From assembly GCA_002411515.1 (NCBI GenBank), contig DHTF01000110.1, positions 13,487-40,203 of the forward strand: DNA of 26,717 nt, read 5' to 3'. The notes beneath the pieces are model-generated. The model saw only the letters and a program-made list of their open reading frames with translations. It made no database searches and was not told the origin of the DNA. The translations under genes and the position numbers were made by a program. This document shows positions 1 to 8,410 of this stretch, piece by piece; within the stretch, counting starts at the first letter, position 1; each line of letters opens with the position of its first letter. The stretch comes from Proteiniphilum sp. UBA5267 (lineage in GTDB: Bacteria > Bacteroidota > Bacteroidia > Bacteroidales > Dysgonomonadaceae).

Positions 1-923
1 GAAGTCACATACAACTGCTTGTTACCAATATGGGGTGTAATCACCTGGTCGTAGTCAAATTCCCGTTGGATCTTCTTCAGGAAGTCTTCGAGTCGGAGAC
101 GCAACTGGGTGCCCTTGGGCAACCACAGGGGAAGGCCTGCACCCACGGTCTGTGAGAAATGAAACAGTTGAAGTTCCTTGCCTATTTTGCGGTGGTCGCG
201 CTTCTTGGCTTCTTCGAGCAGAACGAGATACTCATCGAGCATCTTCTTCTTGGGGAAGGTGATGCCATAAAGGCGCGTGAGCTGCGCCCTTTTCTCATCG
301 CCACGCCAGTAAGCACCGGCAGCCGAAAGCACCTTTACCGCCTTGATATAAGAGGTATTGGGCAAATGCGGGCCACGGCACAAGTCGGTAAAACGGCCCT
401 GTGTATAAGTGGTGATGGTTCCGTCCTCGAGCTCGTTGATCAGCTCCACCTTGTAATGTTCGTTGCGTGCGGCAAACATCTTCAGCGCATTGCTCTTGGT
501 GATACTTTCCCGCTGAATATCTTCGCGGGCAGCAACAAGCTCCATCATCTTCTTCTCGATGGCAGGGAAATCGCTCTCTTTGATCACGACCCCTTCTCCT
601 GGATCCACGTCGTAGTAAAAACCGTTTTCAATAGCCGGCCCGATTCCGAATTTAATTCCCGGATAGAGTTCCTGCAAGGCTTCAGCCATAAGGTGTGCCG
701 ATGAATGCCAGTAAGCATGCTTCCCTTGTTCATCTTCCCACTTGAGCAGGTTTACGCTGGCATCTGCTTCAATGGGCCGGGTCAAATCCCAGGTTTCCCC
801 ATTCACGCTTACAGCCAGCACGTCCTGTGCCAATCGCTGACTAATACTCTGTGCGATCTCTAATCCCGTAACTCCTTTTTCAAATTCCCTGACTGAGGCA
901 TCGGGAAATGTAATTTTTATCAT
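1..923 (-). CDS. thrS: Threonyl-tRNA synthetase (ThrS), N-terminal 307 residues; cut by the left window edge
   Basis: This enzyme charges tRNA-Thr with threonine in the cytoplasm. The reading frame is open from the ATG at 923-921 to the window edge with no stop. The protein begins [17 protein letters not shown], a TGS domain over about residues 1-62. The editing (second additional) domain follows, with its HxxxH motif seen as [11 protein letters not shown] and later the conserved [10 protein letters not shown] segment. The frame then enters the start of the class II catalytic core (GLPLWLPKG), and the window ends before the main catalytic motifs. The start is set by the TGS domain and by a TACATTTG promoter element about 40 bp upstream. 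The gene lies downstream of the TPR gene on the same strand but appears to have its own promoter. Identity is very secure; the C-terminal half lies outside the window. Confidence 0.96.
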   Translation of the reverse strand, partial: MIKITFPDASVREFEKGVTGLEIAQSISQRLAQDVLAVSVNGETWDLTRPIEADASVNLLKWEDEQGKHAYWHSSAHLMAEALQELYPGIKFGIGPAIENGFYYDVDPGEGVVIKESDFPAIEKKMMELVAAREDIQRESITKSNALKMFAARNEHYKVELINELEDGTITTYTQGRFTDLCRGPHLPNTSYIKAVKVLSAAGAYWRGDEKRAQLTRLYGITFPKKKMLDEYLVLLEEAKKRDHRKIGKELQLFHFSQTVGAGLPLWLPKGTQLRLRLEDFLKKIQREFDYDQVITPHIGNKQLYVT

Positions 924-964
924 GCTCTATTTGTGCTTTGTAAATCTTCTTTGTAATGTGACTG

Positions 965-972
965 CAAATGTA
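965..972 (-). promoter_or_regulatory. Candidate thrS promoter, -7 element
   Basis: On the minus strand this reads TACATTTG, a full match to the Bacteroidota -7 consensus TAnnTTTG, 41 bp upstream of the thrS start codon. The -33 element is weak: TTTC lies 17 bp upstream and TTTG 24 bp upstream. Confidence 0.6.
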
Positions 973-997
973 GTGATTTTGTGATTGATGAAACAGC

Positions 998-1048
998 AAA
1001 ACCACAAGAAAATTGCACCCCACGAAGTGGAAAAAGCTTTTCTTGTGG
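998..1048 (-). terminator. Nested inverted repeat between the TPR gene and thrS; probable terminator of the TPR gene
   Basis: Two perfect 11-nt arms, CCACAAGAAAA (1002-1012) and TTTTCTTGTGG (1038-1048), flank a 25-nt loop. The loop holds a second hairpin, CCAC-GAA-GTGG (1020-1030), which reads CCAC-TTC-GTGG on the minus strand. In the minus-strand transcript the outer stem is followed by only four U residues. It starts 46 bp past the TPR stop codon and lies upstream of the thrS promoter, which suits transcription termination. The short U-tract leaves room for another role. Confidence 0.6.
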
Positions 1049-1094
1049 AATGTGAACTGACATGTCGATGAAAAATGGCGAAGTAGCAACCTTC

Positions 1095-3155
1095 TTATTG
1101 CATCCGTTTGATAATGCTGTAGGACTGCACGATACCCAACTCACCGGCCTTGCGCAAGTCATCAAGGCCCATTGCTGTCTCCCCGATGGCGAGACGCGAG
1201 ATACCCCTGTTGAAGTAGGCTTCTGCAAATTGTGGTTCCAGTTCAATAGCCTTCGAATAGTCGGCAATTGCGGCACGGTAATCCTTCTCCAGACTGAAGA
1301 TCTCTGCCCGGTTATAGTAGGCATAGATGAAGTCGGGATTGATGCGGAGGATTGCTTCATACTCTTTCAGGATCTCTTCGTAATCGATTGATTTGGTGGA
1401 TATATCCGGCAGTCTGGGTTTTCCGGCAATATTGCCCAGTTCCGGCAGGTTGATGGCTGCACCGGAGCTCATTGCCCGGGGATCGGTTTGCAAACGGTCA
1501 TACTCCAGTTGTTTGGAGCGCACCACCGCACGGGCAAAATGGGCAAGCAGCATGTCCGGATTCAGCGTGATCACCTTTTGGAGATCTTTGAGTGCATTTT
1601 CGTAATCCTGCACAAGCATGAAATCCATGGCTCTTCCGAAATAAAGGGTTGGGTTAACGGGGTCGCTCTCCAACCTCATAGAATAGTTATCGATAGAACG
1701 GAAGTGGCTCTCTATCTGCAATTCGTTCAATGCAGCTTCGTTATTGGTTGCTTTAAGTATCCAGGAGAGATGCAACTCACTGTTGGCCTTATCCATCACC
1801 TCGGAGTAATAAACCGGCCGATTCACCTCGTAAGAACGTTCGTAGTAAGTGAGTACGAACATCGGTTCCGGATCCACGGGAGCGTGTATATTCTGGACCT
1901 TACCACGACTCTGGCGTTGGTATTTTGATTTCTCTGAACGCTCGTTGTCGGCTACAACGAGCATGTTGAACTTATCGATATCCTCATCGGCCTGTTCACG
2001 GGTATCTTTGGTTTCACTCTGTTTGCGAGCCTGTTTAAAAGGCTCCGGGTTGACTGTGGCCACCTTGCGAGCTTTTGCTTCTTCTGCACGGGCCAACATG
2101 TAATCATTTTCTGCACCACGCAGATCATTCATTTCGCGTTTCAGTTGCGATCGCATATAGTAACCCGTGAAGAAATCGGGGTTTGCCGCGATGACCACAT
2201 TCAGGTCGGCCAGTGAAGCCTCTTTATCGCCTATTTCATTGTGCAACATCGCCCGGTTCAAATAGGCAATCTTGTTGTCGGGTTCCAGCTCAATCACCTT
2301 GTCGAAGTCGCGAATGGCCCGGTTGTTGTCACCTACCTGCGCGCGCAAAAGACCCCGGTTGAAACGGGCAATGAGGTTGTTCTCATCCGTCTCGATCACC
2401 CGGTCGTAGTCGGCCATGGCTCCGCGGAGGTCGTTGAGGTGATACTTCACCAGTCCGCGATTGATGTAGTTGCCCTCGAAATAGGGATCCAACCGGATGG
2501 CCTCATCCAGATCGGCCAACGCTTTGTTGTACTCTTTCTGCTGAAGCTGCAGTACTCCCCGTGCAGAGAAAGATTGCGCGGTATAGGGGTCAATCTCGAT
2601 CGCCTTATCCAGGTCGGCCATGGCACTTGTGGTATCATTCATCTCCAGGTGCATCTGTGAGCGGGTAAGATATCCAGGTGTGTAATCGGGAAATCGACGC
2701 AACAGCACCTCAAAAAACTTCGCCGCAACTTCATACTGTTTCAGCTCCACGTTTACAATGGCCATGTTTACCAGTGTTATCCGATCCTCGGGAAAGAATT
2801 CCAGGCTACGCTGATAATCGGTTGCGGCAAGCTCATACTTATCCTGGTTCTGCCGTGCCGCTCCCCGCAGCTGATAGGCTGCCGTGTAGTATGGGTTGCG
2901 CAGAAGGCACTCAGCGGCATCTTCCTCGGCTCCTTTGAAGTCGTCGAGCATAAATTTTGCCATCGCCCTGAAATAATAGGGATCGGCCAGATAAGGCTTC
3001 GCTGTAATTACTTGGTTAAAGTATTGAATAGCGAGCACATAATCCTCGAAATAAAGCGCATTCCTCCCAATCATCATCACCCTGTCGGTATTGACCTGTG
3101 ACGAGGCCGACAAGGTAGAAAGCATGATGCAAACTGCCAGTATGAATTGTTTCAT
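1095..3155 (-). CDS. Exported tetratricopeptide-repeat protein, 686 aa
   Basis: The start chosen is the ATG at 3155, because it opens a clear signal peptide (MKQFILAVCIMLSTLSASSQ, probable cleavage near residue 19). The open frame upstream to 3296 encodes nothing signal-like. The mature protein is almost entirely TPR: roughly ten repeats at residues 24-375 with typical A-x-x-D-x-x-x-A-I-x-x-x-P patterns, a charged low-complexity linker at about 375-455 (many K, R, E and D), then four or five more repeats to the C-terminus. Such proteins act as periplasmic or outer-membrane scaffolds for protein-protein contacts. No catalytic motif is visible, so the specific partner is unknown. A weak TATATTCG element lies just upstream, so the gene may be transcribed alone or by read-through from porX-tsaE, which ends 109 bp away. 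Confidence 0.85.
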   Translation of the reverse strand: MKQFILAVCIMLSTLSASSQVNTDRVMMIGRNALYFEDYVLAIQYFNQVITAKPYLADPYYFRAMAKFMLDDFKGAEEDAAECLLRNPYYTAAYQLRGAARQNQDKYELAATDYQRSLEFFPEDRITLVNMAIVNVELKQYEVAAKFFEVLLRRFPDYTPGYLTRSQMHLEMNDTTSAMADLDKAIEIDPYTAQSFSARGVLQLQQKEYNKALADLDEAIRLDPYFEGNYINRGLVKYHLNDLRGAMADYDRVIETDENNLIARFNRGLLRAQVGDNNRAIRDFDKVIELEPDNKIAYLNRAMLHNEIGDKEASLADLNVVIAANPDFFTGYYMRSQLKREMNDLRGAENDYMLARAEEAKARKVATVNPEPFKQARKQSETKDTREQADEDIDKFNMLVVADNERSEKSKYQRQSRGKVQNIHAPVDPEPMFVLTYYERSYEVNRPVYYSEVMDKANSELHLSWILKATNNEAALNELQIESHFRSIDNYSMRLESDPVNPTLYFGRAMDFMLVQDYENALKDLQKVITLNPDMLLAHFARAVVRSKQLEYDRLQTDPRAMSSGAAINLPELGNIAGKPRLPDISTKSIDYEEILKEYEAILRINPDFIYAYYNRAEIFSLEKDYRAAIADYSKAIELEPQFAEAYFNRGISRLAIGETAMGLDDLRKAGELGIVQSYSIIKRMQ

Positions 3156-3264
3156 TGTTGAATCTTTGATTGTGCGAATATAGCTGTTTTTTGCATTGTA
3201 TATCGAAAGTCCTTGCAGTTTGAGTGTTTCCACGGCAGAACGTTTAAAGTAATCCGTTATTTTT

Positions 3265-3678
3265 CTACTGCTTTTCCACGATTCTGCCTCCCTCATCGGT
3301 GACCCTGATGGCTATTTTCACCGCAGTATCGGGCAGGATCGACTCCACCAATTCAGGCCACTCTATGAAGCAGAGGTTGCCGCTATAGAAATAATCTTCG
3401 TATCCAAAATCAAAGGCTTCTTCGAGTTTGTTGATGCGATAAAAATCGAAATGGAATATGGGTCTGCTCTTTTTGTCCCTGTACTCGTTGATGATGGCGA
3501 AGGTGGGGCTCGACACGGTCTCGGTCACCCCCATCTCTTCACAAATAGCTTTTATAAAGGTGGTCTTTCCGGCACCCATGCTACCATAAAATGCAAAAAC
3601 CTTGTTGTTCCCCATTTCCTGGATGAACTTGCGGGCAGCCTCATTGATTTCCTGCAGGTTGTTTATTGCTATCTGCAT
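3265..3678 (-). CDS. tsaE: tRNA threonylcarbamoyladenosine biosynthesis ATPase TsaE, 137 aa
   Basis: TsaE is the ATPase of the bacterial TsaB-TsaD-TsaE complex that makes the t6A37 modification of ANN-decoding tRNAs in the cytoplasm. The 137-aa length is normal. A Walker A loop (GSMGAGKTT, residues 32-40), the switch-like segment SSPTFAIINEY (57-67), the HFDFYRI stretch (76-82) and the conserved CFIEWPE motif (103-109) are all present. The start at 3678 (MQIAINN) matches the family; the longer open frame back to 4077 overlaps porX antiparallel to codon sense and is not used. The gene begins 8 bp after the porX stop, so the two are very probably cotranscribed, an arrangement common in Bacteroidales. 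Confidence 0.95.
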   Translation of the reverse strand: MQIAINNLQEINEAARKFIQEMGNNKVFAFYGSMGAGKTTFIKAICEEMGVTETVSSPTFAIINEYRDKKSRPIFHFDFYRINKLEEAFDFGYEDYFYSGNLCFIEWPELVESILPDTAVKIAIRVTDEGGRIVEKQ

Positions 3679-3686
3679 ATATTGTT

Positions 3687-5231
3687 TTATTTCGGGTTTA
3701 GTGTAATGAGCGGCACCATCATCTCTTCGATCGAGATACCTCCGTGTTGATAACTTTGCGTGTAAAGCGACATATGATGATTGTAATTGTTGGGGTAAAC
3801 AAAAAAGTCGTTTTGTGTAGCAAAGATATACCGTGTACTCATGTTCGGTGTTGGTAAACCAAACTCCTCGGGATGCAGCATCTCGAAGAGTTTCCTGGGT
3901 TCGTATCCCAGATTTTTCCCTACCTTGTATCGCAGATTGGTGTTGGTTTCTTTGTCTCCCAATACCTTCAGTCCGTTTTTTACCCGAATTGAGCCATGAT
4001 CTGTAGTGAGCACCACCCGATAACCTTTCGCGGCGATTGTTTTCAGGAGTAAAAACAAGGGAGAGTGTACAAACCATGATCGGGTGAGCGTGCGGTATGC
4101 TGCCTCATCGGCTGTCAGTTCGCGAATCATTTTCGAATCGGTTCTCGCATGGGAAAGCATGTCAATGAAGTTGAATACCCATACATGTAAATCATGCTTC
4201 TCCCACTCGGCAAAACGGTTGTAAAGCGCTGTAGCCTCCCTGTTGGAATTAACTTTCTGGTAGGAGAGAAGCGGCGAAAGCTGTTTCCTTTGTAGTTGAG
4301 CCCGAATAAGGGATTCCTCCTGCTGATTCTTGCTCTCCTCCTCGTTGTCACCCACCCAGAATTCGGGAAACTCCATGGCCAGTTGTCGCGGCATCAACCC
4401 CGAAAAAATACTGTTTCTCGCATAAGGAGTGGCCGTGGGCAGTATGCTGTAATAGAGGGTTTCCTGGCAAATAAAGTGGTCCGAAATAAGATCCTTGACG
4501 GCAAGCCACTGATCGAGGCGGAAGTTATCAATCAAGATAAAAAAGAGCTTTTCTCTTCTGGCAAGCACCGGAAAGACTGCCTTTTCAAAAAGAGCAGGAC
4601 TCATCAGCGGGGAGGTGTCGTCTCCTCTCATCCAGCGTGGGTAGTTTTTCCGAATAAATCGGGCAAAAGCGCTGTTCGCTTCCATTTTCTGAGACGCCAG
4701 CAGATCCCTCATGGAATTCTCTGCAGGATGTAGCTCCAGCTCCCAGTAGACCAATTTCCGATAAAGTGCCATCCATTCCTCTGCTGAACAGCAGCTCTCA
4801 ATTTCTCCACTGAGCTGATTGAAAACCTGTCGGTAGTTGTCCGTGATAGCATCAGAAATGAGCTCTTTCTTGTCGAGTATCTTCTTGATGGTGATCAGCA
4901 CCTGGTTGGGGTTGACCGGCTTGATCAGGTAATCAGCAATTTTTCTGCCGATGGCACACTCCATGATCCCCTCATCTTCACTTTTTGTCACCATAACCAC
5001 CGGTACGTCGGGGGCAGTGTCATGCAAGTGATTGAGTGTTTCCAGACCGGATAACCCCGGCATCTGTTCATCGAGAAAGATCATGTCGAAGCTTTTTTCC
5101 CTTGTTCGCTCAATGGCATCGTGTCCGTTGTTGGCGCACTCCATCAGGTAACCTTTCTCTTCCAGAAAGAGCACATAAGGTCTCAGCAGATCAATCTCGT
5201 CGTCCACCCAAAGGAAATGAGCTTTATGCAT
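3687..5231 (-). CDS. porX: PorX-type response regulator with C-terminal PglZ (alkaline phosphatase superfamily) domain, 514 aa
   Basis: The N-terminal receiver domain (1-120) has the acidic pocket D10/D11, phospho-acceptor D54 in FLDEQMPG, T82 and K104. The C-terminal PglZ domain shows metal-site candidates D235 (ILIDNFR), T266/T268 (ILPTATPY), D357/H361 (FIDMLSH), D411/H412 (TTDHGS) and H496. This layout and length match PorX of Porphyromonas gingivalis, a two-component regulator of type IX secretion reported to interact with the ECF factor SigP and to have phosphodiesterase activity on oligonucleotides. The start at 5231 (MHKAHFLWVDDE) is preferred to 5300 because a perfect -7 element lies between them. 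No T9SS structural gene or porY-like kinase is in the window, so the regulatory target is inferred from the family. Confidence 0.93.
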   Translation of the reverse strand: MHKAHFLWVDDEIDLLRPYVLFLEEKGYLMECANNGHDAIERTREKSFDMIFLDEQMPGLSGLETLNHLHDTAPDVPVVMVTKSEDEGIMECAIGRKIADYLIKPVNPNQVLITIKKILDKKELISDAITDNYRQVFNQLSGEIESCCSAEEWMALYRKLVYWELELHPAENSMRDLLASQKMEANSAFARFIRKNYPRWMRGDDTSPLMSPALFEKAVFPVLARREKLFFILIDNFRLDQWLAVKDLISDHFICQETLYYSILPTATPYARNSIFSGLMPRQLAMEFPEFWVGDNEEESKNQQEESLIRAQLQRKQLSPLLSYQKVNSNREATALYNRFAEWEKHDLHVWVFNFIDMLSHARTDSKMIRELTADEAAYRTLTRSWFVHSPLFLLLKTIAAKGYRVVLTTDHGSIRVKNGLKVLGDKETNTNLRYKVGKNLGYEPRKLFEMLHPEEFGLPTPNMSTRYIFATQNDFFVYPNNYNHHMSLYTQSYQHGGISIEEMMVPLITLNPK

Positions 5232-5269
5232 CTTGGTTACCACCGTTTTCGTTGCTGATAGAAATTGGG

Positions 5270-5301
5270 CAAATGTATCTATTTCCGTTGTATCTGACAA
5301 T
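5270..5301 (-). promoter_or_regulatory. porX promoter (-7 TACATTTG, -33 ATTG)
   Basis: The minus strand reads ATTG (5298-5301), 20 bp, then TACATTTG (5270-5277), a perfect -7 match. Transcription would start near 5263, downstream of the ATG at 5300, which decides the porX start at 5231. Confidence 0.65.
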
Positions 5302-5410
5302 CTTTTTTGCTTTTTTAGGAGACAACAAGCCTGTTTGCCGCTCCCAGAGAACGCATGACAACCATGCAGGCATAAAAGAAATAGCTAGAAATGATTTTTA
5401 TTGTTAAATA

Positions 5411-5443
5411 TTTGCGGTGCTATTCTTAAAAAGACTATATTTG
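5411..5443 (+). promoter_or_regulatory. Promoter of the DUF1080 gene (-33 TTTG, -7 TATATTTG)
   Basis: TTTG at 5411-5414, 21 bp, then TATATTTG at 5436-5443 fit the Bacteroidota promoter consensus. The start codon lies 37 bp downstream. It faces away from the porX promoter; the 249-bp gap between the two genes otherwise holds only a short GCATG-ACAAC-CATGC inverted repeat (5353-5367). Confidence 0.7.
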
Positions 5444-5480
5444 TAAGTAGTATACCCACTTAACAAATAGAAACAAAATC

Positions 5481-6119
5481 ATGCAAAAAACAATCCTCCC
5501 CGCACTTATTGTATTAACAATCTTCACTTTTGGTTGCAAAAAACAACAAACAGAGATACTCAACGGAAATGATCTCTCCAACTGGCATTTCGTACTGGAT
5601 AATGACACCGTGCCGGCCGAACAGGTTTTCGCAGTGCAGGAGGGGATCATCACCATAAAAGGGGAGCCACTGGGTTACATGTATACCTCGGAAAAATACA
5701 GCAACTTCGTGCTGGATCTGGAATACAGATGGGGCGGAGAAGCCAGCAACAGCGGCGTTTTCTTTCTGATTGAAGAGGCTTCGAAGCCGTTCCCGAGAGG
5801 CATTGAGTGCCAACTCAAAGCCGACAAGGCAGGAGACCTTGTCCTGCTCTCAGGAGCTGAACTAAAAGAATACCAACTTCCGGAGGGAGCCACGGAGCGA
5901 CCAAAATTCCCGGTGATAGAAAAAAAAGAATCATCGAGTGAGAAGGCTGTCGGCGAATGGAATAAGGTGAAGATCAAAGTAAAGGAAGGCGTAGCAGAGA
6001 TTTTCATCAACGGGGTGTTACAGAATAGTGCCACCAGCGAAGTCAAGGAAGGACATATCGGCCTGCAGAGCGAAGGAAAGGAAATTCACTTTCGGAATCT
6101 TGTGCTTGAAAAGTTATAG
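5481..6119 (+). CDS. DUF1080 (3-keto-disaccharide hydrolase-like) lipoprotein, 212 aa
   Basis: The protein starts with a lipoprotein signal peptide ending in FTFGC, with the lipidated cysteine at residue 19 and KKQQ after it. The mature part has the features of the DUF1080 / 3-keto-disaccharide hydrolase family, a concanavalin-like beta-sandwich: an N-terminal LNGNDLSNWHF segment, the central YSNFVLDLEYRWGGEASNSGVFF core and the closing GHIGLQSEGKEIHFRNL motif. Some members act on 3-keto-glycosides; many are unassigned. No other sugar-degradation gene is nearby, so the substrate is unknown. It has its own promoter, and the rocD start is 55 bp downstream on the same strand. Family assignment is strong, function only tentative. 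Confidence 0.88.
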   Translation: MQKTILPALIVLTIFTFGCKKQQTEILNGNDLSNWHFVLDNDTVPAEQVFAVQEGIITIKGEPLGYMYTSEKYSNFVLDLEYRWGGEASNSGVFFLIEEASKPFPRGIECQLKADKAGDLVLLSGAELKEYQLPEGATERPKFPVIEKKESSSEKAVGEWNKVKIKVKEGVAEIFINGVLQNSATSEVKEGHIGLQSEGKEIHFRNLVLEKL

Positions 6120-6174
6120 TATAGCACTTCACATGTGCGTGATTTTGGGATAGATACAACCCGTAATCTTACAA

Positions 6175-7401
6175 ATGATGATGACACCCAAATCGAAACA
6201 ATACATTGAGCTGGAGGAGGAATACGGAGCACACAACTACCATCCGCTGCCGGTGGTACTGTCGCGTGGGCTGGGGTGTTACGTGTGGGATGTGGATGGC
6301 AAAAGGTATTTTGATTTTTTGTCGGCCTATTCTGCGGTCAACCAGGGACATTGTCATCCTAAAATTGTGGCTGCCCTCCAGACACAGGCGCAGACACTGT
6401 GCCTTACCTCACGCGCTTTTTATAACGATGCCCTGGGGCCTTACGAGGCATTCATGCATGATTATTTCGGGTACGACAAGATCCTCCCCATGAATAGCGG
6501 TGCAGAGGCAGTTGAGACAGCACTCAAGCTGACACGCAAGTGGGGTTACCTGAAAAAGGGGATTCCAGAAAATGAAGCAATCATTGTAGCCTGCAGTGGC
6601 AATTTTCACGGACGCACCATCAGCATTGTCTCACTCTCAACCGATACGGATGCCAGAGCCGACTACGGACCCTATACCCCAGGAATTGCCGTGATTCCCT
6701 ACAACGATGTGGATGCCTTGGCTTCTTTTTTTGAAGAGAAAGCTGCTTCTGTTGCTGGTTTTCTCGTAGAACCCATTCAGGGTGAGGCAGGCGTGAACGT
6801 ACCGGACGAGGGATATCTGAAGGCATGTTACCAACTCTGTAAAGCATACAATGTGCTATTTGTAGCCGACGAGATACAGACAGGAATAGGGCGTACCGGC
6901 AGGCTCCTTTGCTGTGACCACGAGGAAGTACGTCCGGATATCCTGATCCTGGGAAAAGCACTTTCAGGAGGAGTATTACCTGTTTCGGCAGTATTGGCCG
7001 ATAATGAAATCATGATGACCATTAAACCGGGGCAGCATGGCTCCACCTTTGGCGGATTCCCGCTAGCCTGTAAAGTGGCCATGACCGCGCTGGAGGTGGT
7101 AAAAGAGGAAAAACTGGCAGAGAAGGCTGAAAAACTGGGTAAAATATTCCGCCATGAAATGAGCGCCATCAAAAGTCCACTTATCAGGCAGGTCAGGGGC
7201 AAAGGTCTGCTCAACGCTGTAGTGATCGCTCCCCACGAGGGAAAAGAGGCGTGGGACCTGTGCCTGAAGATGGCAGAGAAAGGTTTGCTGGCGAAGCCTA
7301 CTCACGGCGACATCATTCGTTTTGCCCCACCGCTGGTAATTACAGAACAGGAGCTCATGAAAGCGATTGGTATCATCAAAGAATCAATCGAGTCTTTATA
7401 A
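6175..7401 (+). CDS. rocD: Ornithine aminotransferase (ornithine--oxo-acid transaminase), 408 aa
   Basis: This class III PLP aminotransferase moves the delta-amino group of ornithine to 2-oxoglutarate, giving glutamate 5-semialdehyde, which cyclises to pyrroline-5-carboxylate. Full length is present. Visible sites are the [12 protein letters not shown] phosphate-binding region (108-119), the SGNFHGRT segment (141-148), the aspartate that holds the PLP ring nitrogen (D232 in [12 protein letters not shown]), Schiff-base K261 (ILGKALSGG) and HGSTFGG. The N-terminus [18 protein letters not shown] is characteristic of ornithine rather than acetylornithine aminotransferases. Three ATG codons in a row at 6175-6183 leave the exact start uncertain by two residues. 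No ribosome-binding site or clear promoter is seen in the 55 bp upstream. The downstream citrulline hydrolase supports a catabolic role. Confidence 0.94.
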   Translation: MMMTPKSKQYIELEEEYGAHNYHPLPVVLSRGLGCYVWDVDGKRYFDFLSAYSAVNQGHCHPKIVAALQTQAQTLCLTSRAFYNDALGPYEAFMHDYFGYDKILPMNSGAEAVETALKLTRKWGYLKKGIPENEAIIVACSGNFHGRTISIVSLSTDTDARADYGPYTPGIAVIPYNDVDALASFFEEKAASVAGFLVEPIQGEAGVNVPDEGYLKACYQLCKAYNVLFVADEIQTGIGRTGRLLCCDHEEVRPDILILGKALSGGVLPVSAVLADNEIMMTIKPGQHGSTFGGFPLACKVAMTALEVVKEEKLAEKAEKLGKIFRHEMSAIKSPLIRQVRGKGLLNAVVIAPHEGKEAWDLCLKMAEKGLLAKPTHGDIIRFAPPLVITEQELMKAIGIIKESIESL

Positions 7402-7402
7402 A

Positions 7403-7471
7403 ATGAGCCTCCTACCGGAACGCTATCTCACGAATCACCCTGATGCCTGGGTATGGATTCTGATTATATGA
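7403..7471 (+). CDS. Possible 22-codon ORF between rocD and ctlX
   Basis: An ATG one base after the rocD stop opens a frame encoding a peptide of 22 residues (MSLLPERYLTN..., ending in the hydrophobic VWILII) and closes at a TGA four bases before the ctlX ATG. Position and spacing would suit translational coupling. I recognise no family, and a frame this short can arise by chance, so it is equally likely to be non-coding spacer or the remnant of a lost gene. Confidence 0.2.
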   Translation: MSLLPERYLTNHPDAWVWILII

Positions 7472-7475
7472 TTAT

Positions 7476-8378
7476 ATGCAAACCACCTCGAAAATACTCA
7501 TGATCAGGCCGGCTCGATTTGCATTCAACATGGAGACGGCACAAAACAACTTCTTTCAGCAGAGAGTGGAGAACGACTCTGTGGCTGAAAAAGCAGTGGA
7601 AGAGTTCGATGCTTTTGTACAGTTATTGCGAAGAAACGATGTGGATGTTACGGTGGTGCAAAACAAGCCTGCCCCCCCAACACCCGACGCCCTTTTTCCC
7701 AACAACTGGTTCACCTCTCACGTCACAGGGGAGTTGGTTCTTTATCCGATGTTTGCGGTTAATCGCCGAATAGAGAGGAATCCGGAAATAATTGACCTCC
7801 TTCGCAGGAAGATGAATCATCGCAAGCTGGTCGACCTGACCCATTGGGAGAAAGTGGGTGAGTTTTTGGAAGGTACTGGCAGTATGGTACTCGATCGCCG
7901 CAAGCGAATAGTCTACAGCTGCCGCTCCCCACGTACTTCCGAAAAGGTACTTGCTGATTTCTGTTCCCGCATGAGTTACGATGCAATTGTCTTTGACGCG
8001 CTCGACAAGGAAGGGAATCCCATTTATCATACCAATGTGATGATGTCCGTGGGATTGCAGGTCGCCATTATTTGCCTTGAATCGATCAGAGAAGAGACTG
8101 ACCGTCAGAAGGTAATCTCTGCGCTGACCACAGCCGGCAAGATTATCGTGGATATATCACTGGAGCAAGTCACTCATTTCGCCGGGAATATGCTGGAAGT
8201 AAAAAGCCGCAACGGCACACCCCTCATGGTGATGTCGGCATCGGCACGCAACTCGCTGACACCGGCACAAGAAACAACGATCTCCACCTTCAACCGGATT
8301 GTAGCTCCCGATTTGCAGACCATTGAGACTGTGGGTGGGGGATCGGCCCGTTGTATGCTGGCAGAAATTTTTTATTAA
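7476..8378 (+). CDS. ctlX: CtlX-type citrulline hydrolase (guanidino-group-modifying enzyme superfamily), 300 aa
   Basis: The protein belongs to the arginine deiminase / amidinotransferase fold. The catalytic pattern is complete: PDALFPNNW with D71 (70-78), acidic E132 in EFLEGTGSMVLD, H185 in IYHTNVMM and the nucleophile C293 near the C-terminus in GGGSARCMLAEIF. Members of this group are annotated as citrulline-utilisation hydrolases that release ornithine, CO2 and ammonia. The immediately upstream ornithine aminotransferase would consume that ornithine, which supports the assignment. It is clearly shorter than true arginine deiminases (about 400 aa) and lacks their extra helical domain. 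An alternative is a dimethylarginine hydrolase-like enzyme; the substrate is inferred, not shown by the sequence. mscL follows 32 bp downstream. Confidence 0.82.
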   Translation: MQTTSKILMIRPARFAFNMETAQNNFFQQRVENDSVAEKAVEEFDAFVQLLRRNDVDVTVVQNKPAPPTPDALFPNNWFTSHVTGELVLYPMFAVNRRIERNPEIIDLLRRKMNHRKLVDLTHWEKVGEFLEGTGSMVLDRRKRIVYSCRSPRTSEKVLADFCSRMSYDAIVFDALDKEGNPIYHTNVMMSVGLQVAIICLESIREETDRQKVISALTTAGKIIVDISLEQVTHFAGNMLEVKSRNGTPLMVMSASARNSLTPAQETTISTFNRIVAPDLQTIETVGGGSARCMLAEIFY

Positions 8379-8410
8379 CCCTATTATTCAAACTTTAAAA
8401 AAAAGAAATT

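Noticed and set aside
159..704. A 181-codon plus-strand frame at the left edge
   Set aside because: It is antisense to the well-supported thrS coding sequence and shows no family features.
3156..3296. 47-residue extension of the TPR protein
   Set aside because: The downstream methionine opens a classical signal peptide; the extension overlaps the end of tsaE.
3679..4077. Long N-terminal extension of TsaE
   Set aside because: It overlaps the porX coding sequence almost wholly, has no domain character, and family members start at MQIAINN.
5232..5300. N-terminal extension of PorX from ATG 5300
   Set aside because: A perfect promoter -7 element lies inside the extension, and the receiver-domain alignment begins at the methionine at 5231.
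6129..6136. CACATGTG palindrome upstream of rocD as an operator
   Set aside because: An 8-bp palindrome is expected by chance at this scale, and no second copy is seen near related genes in the window.
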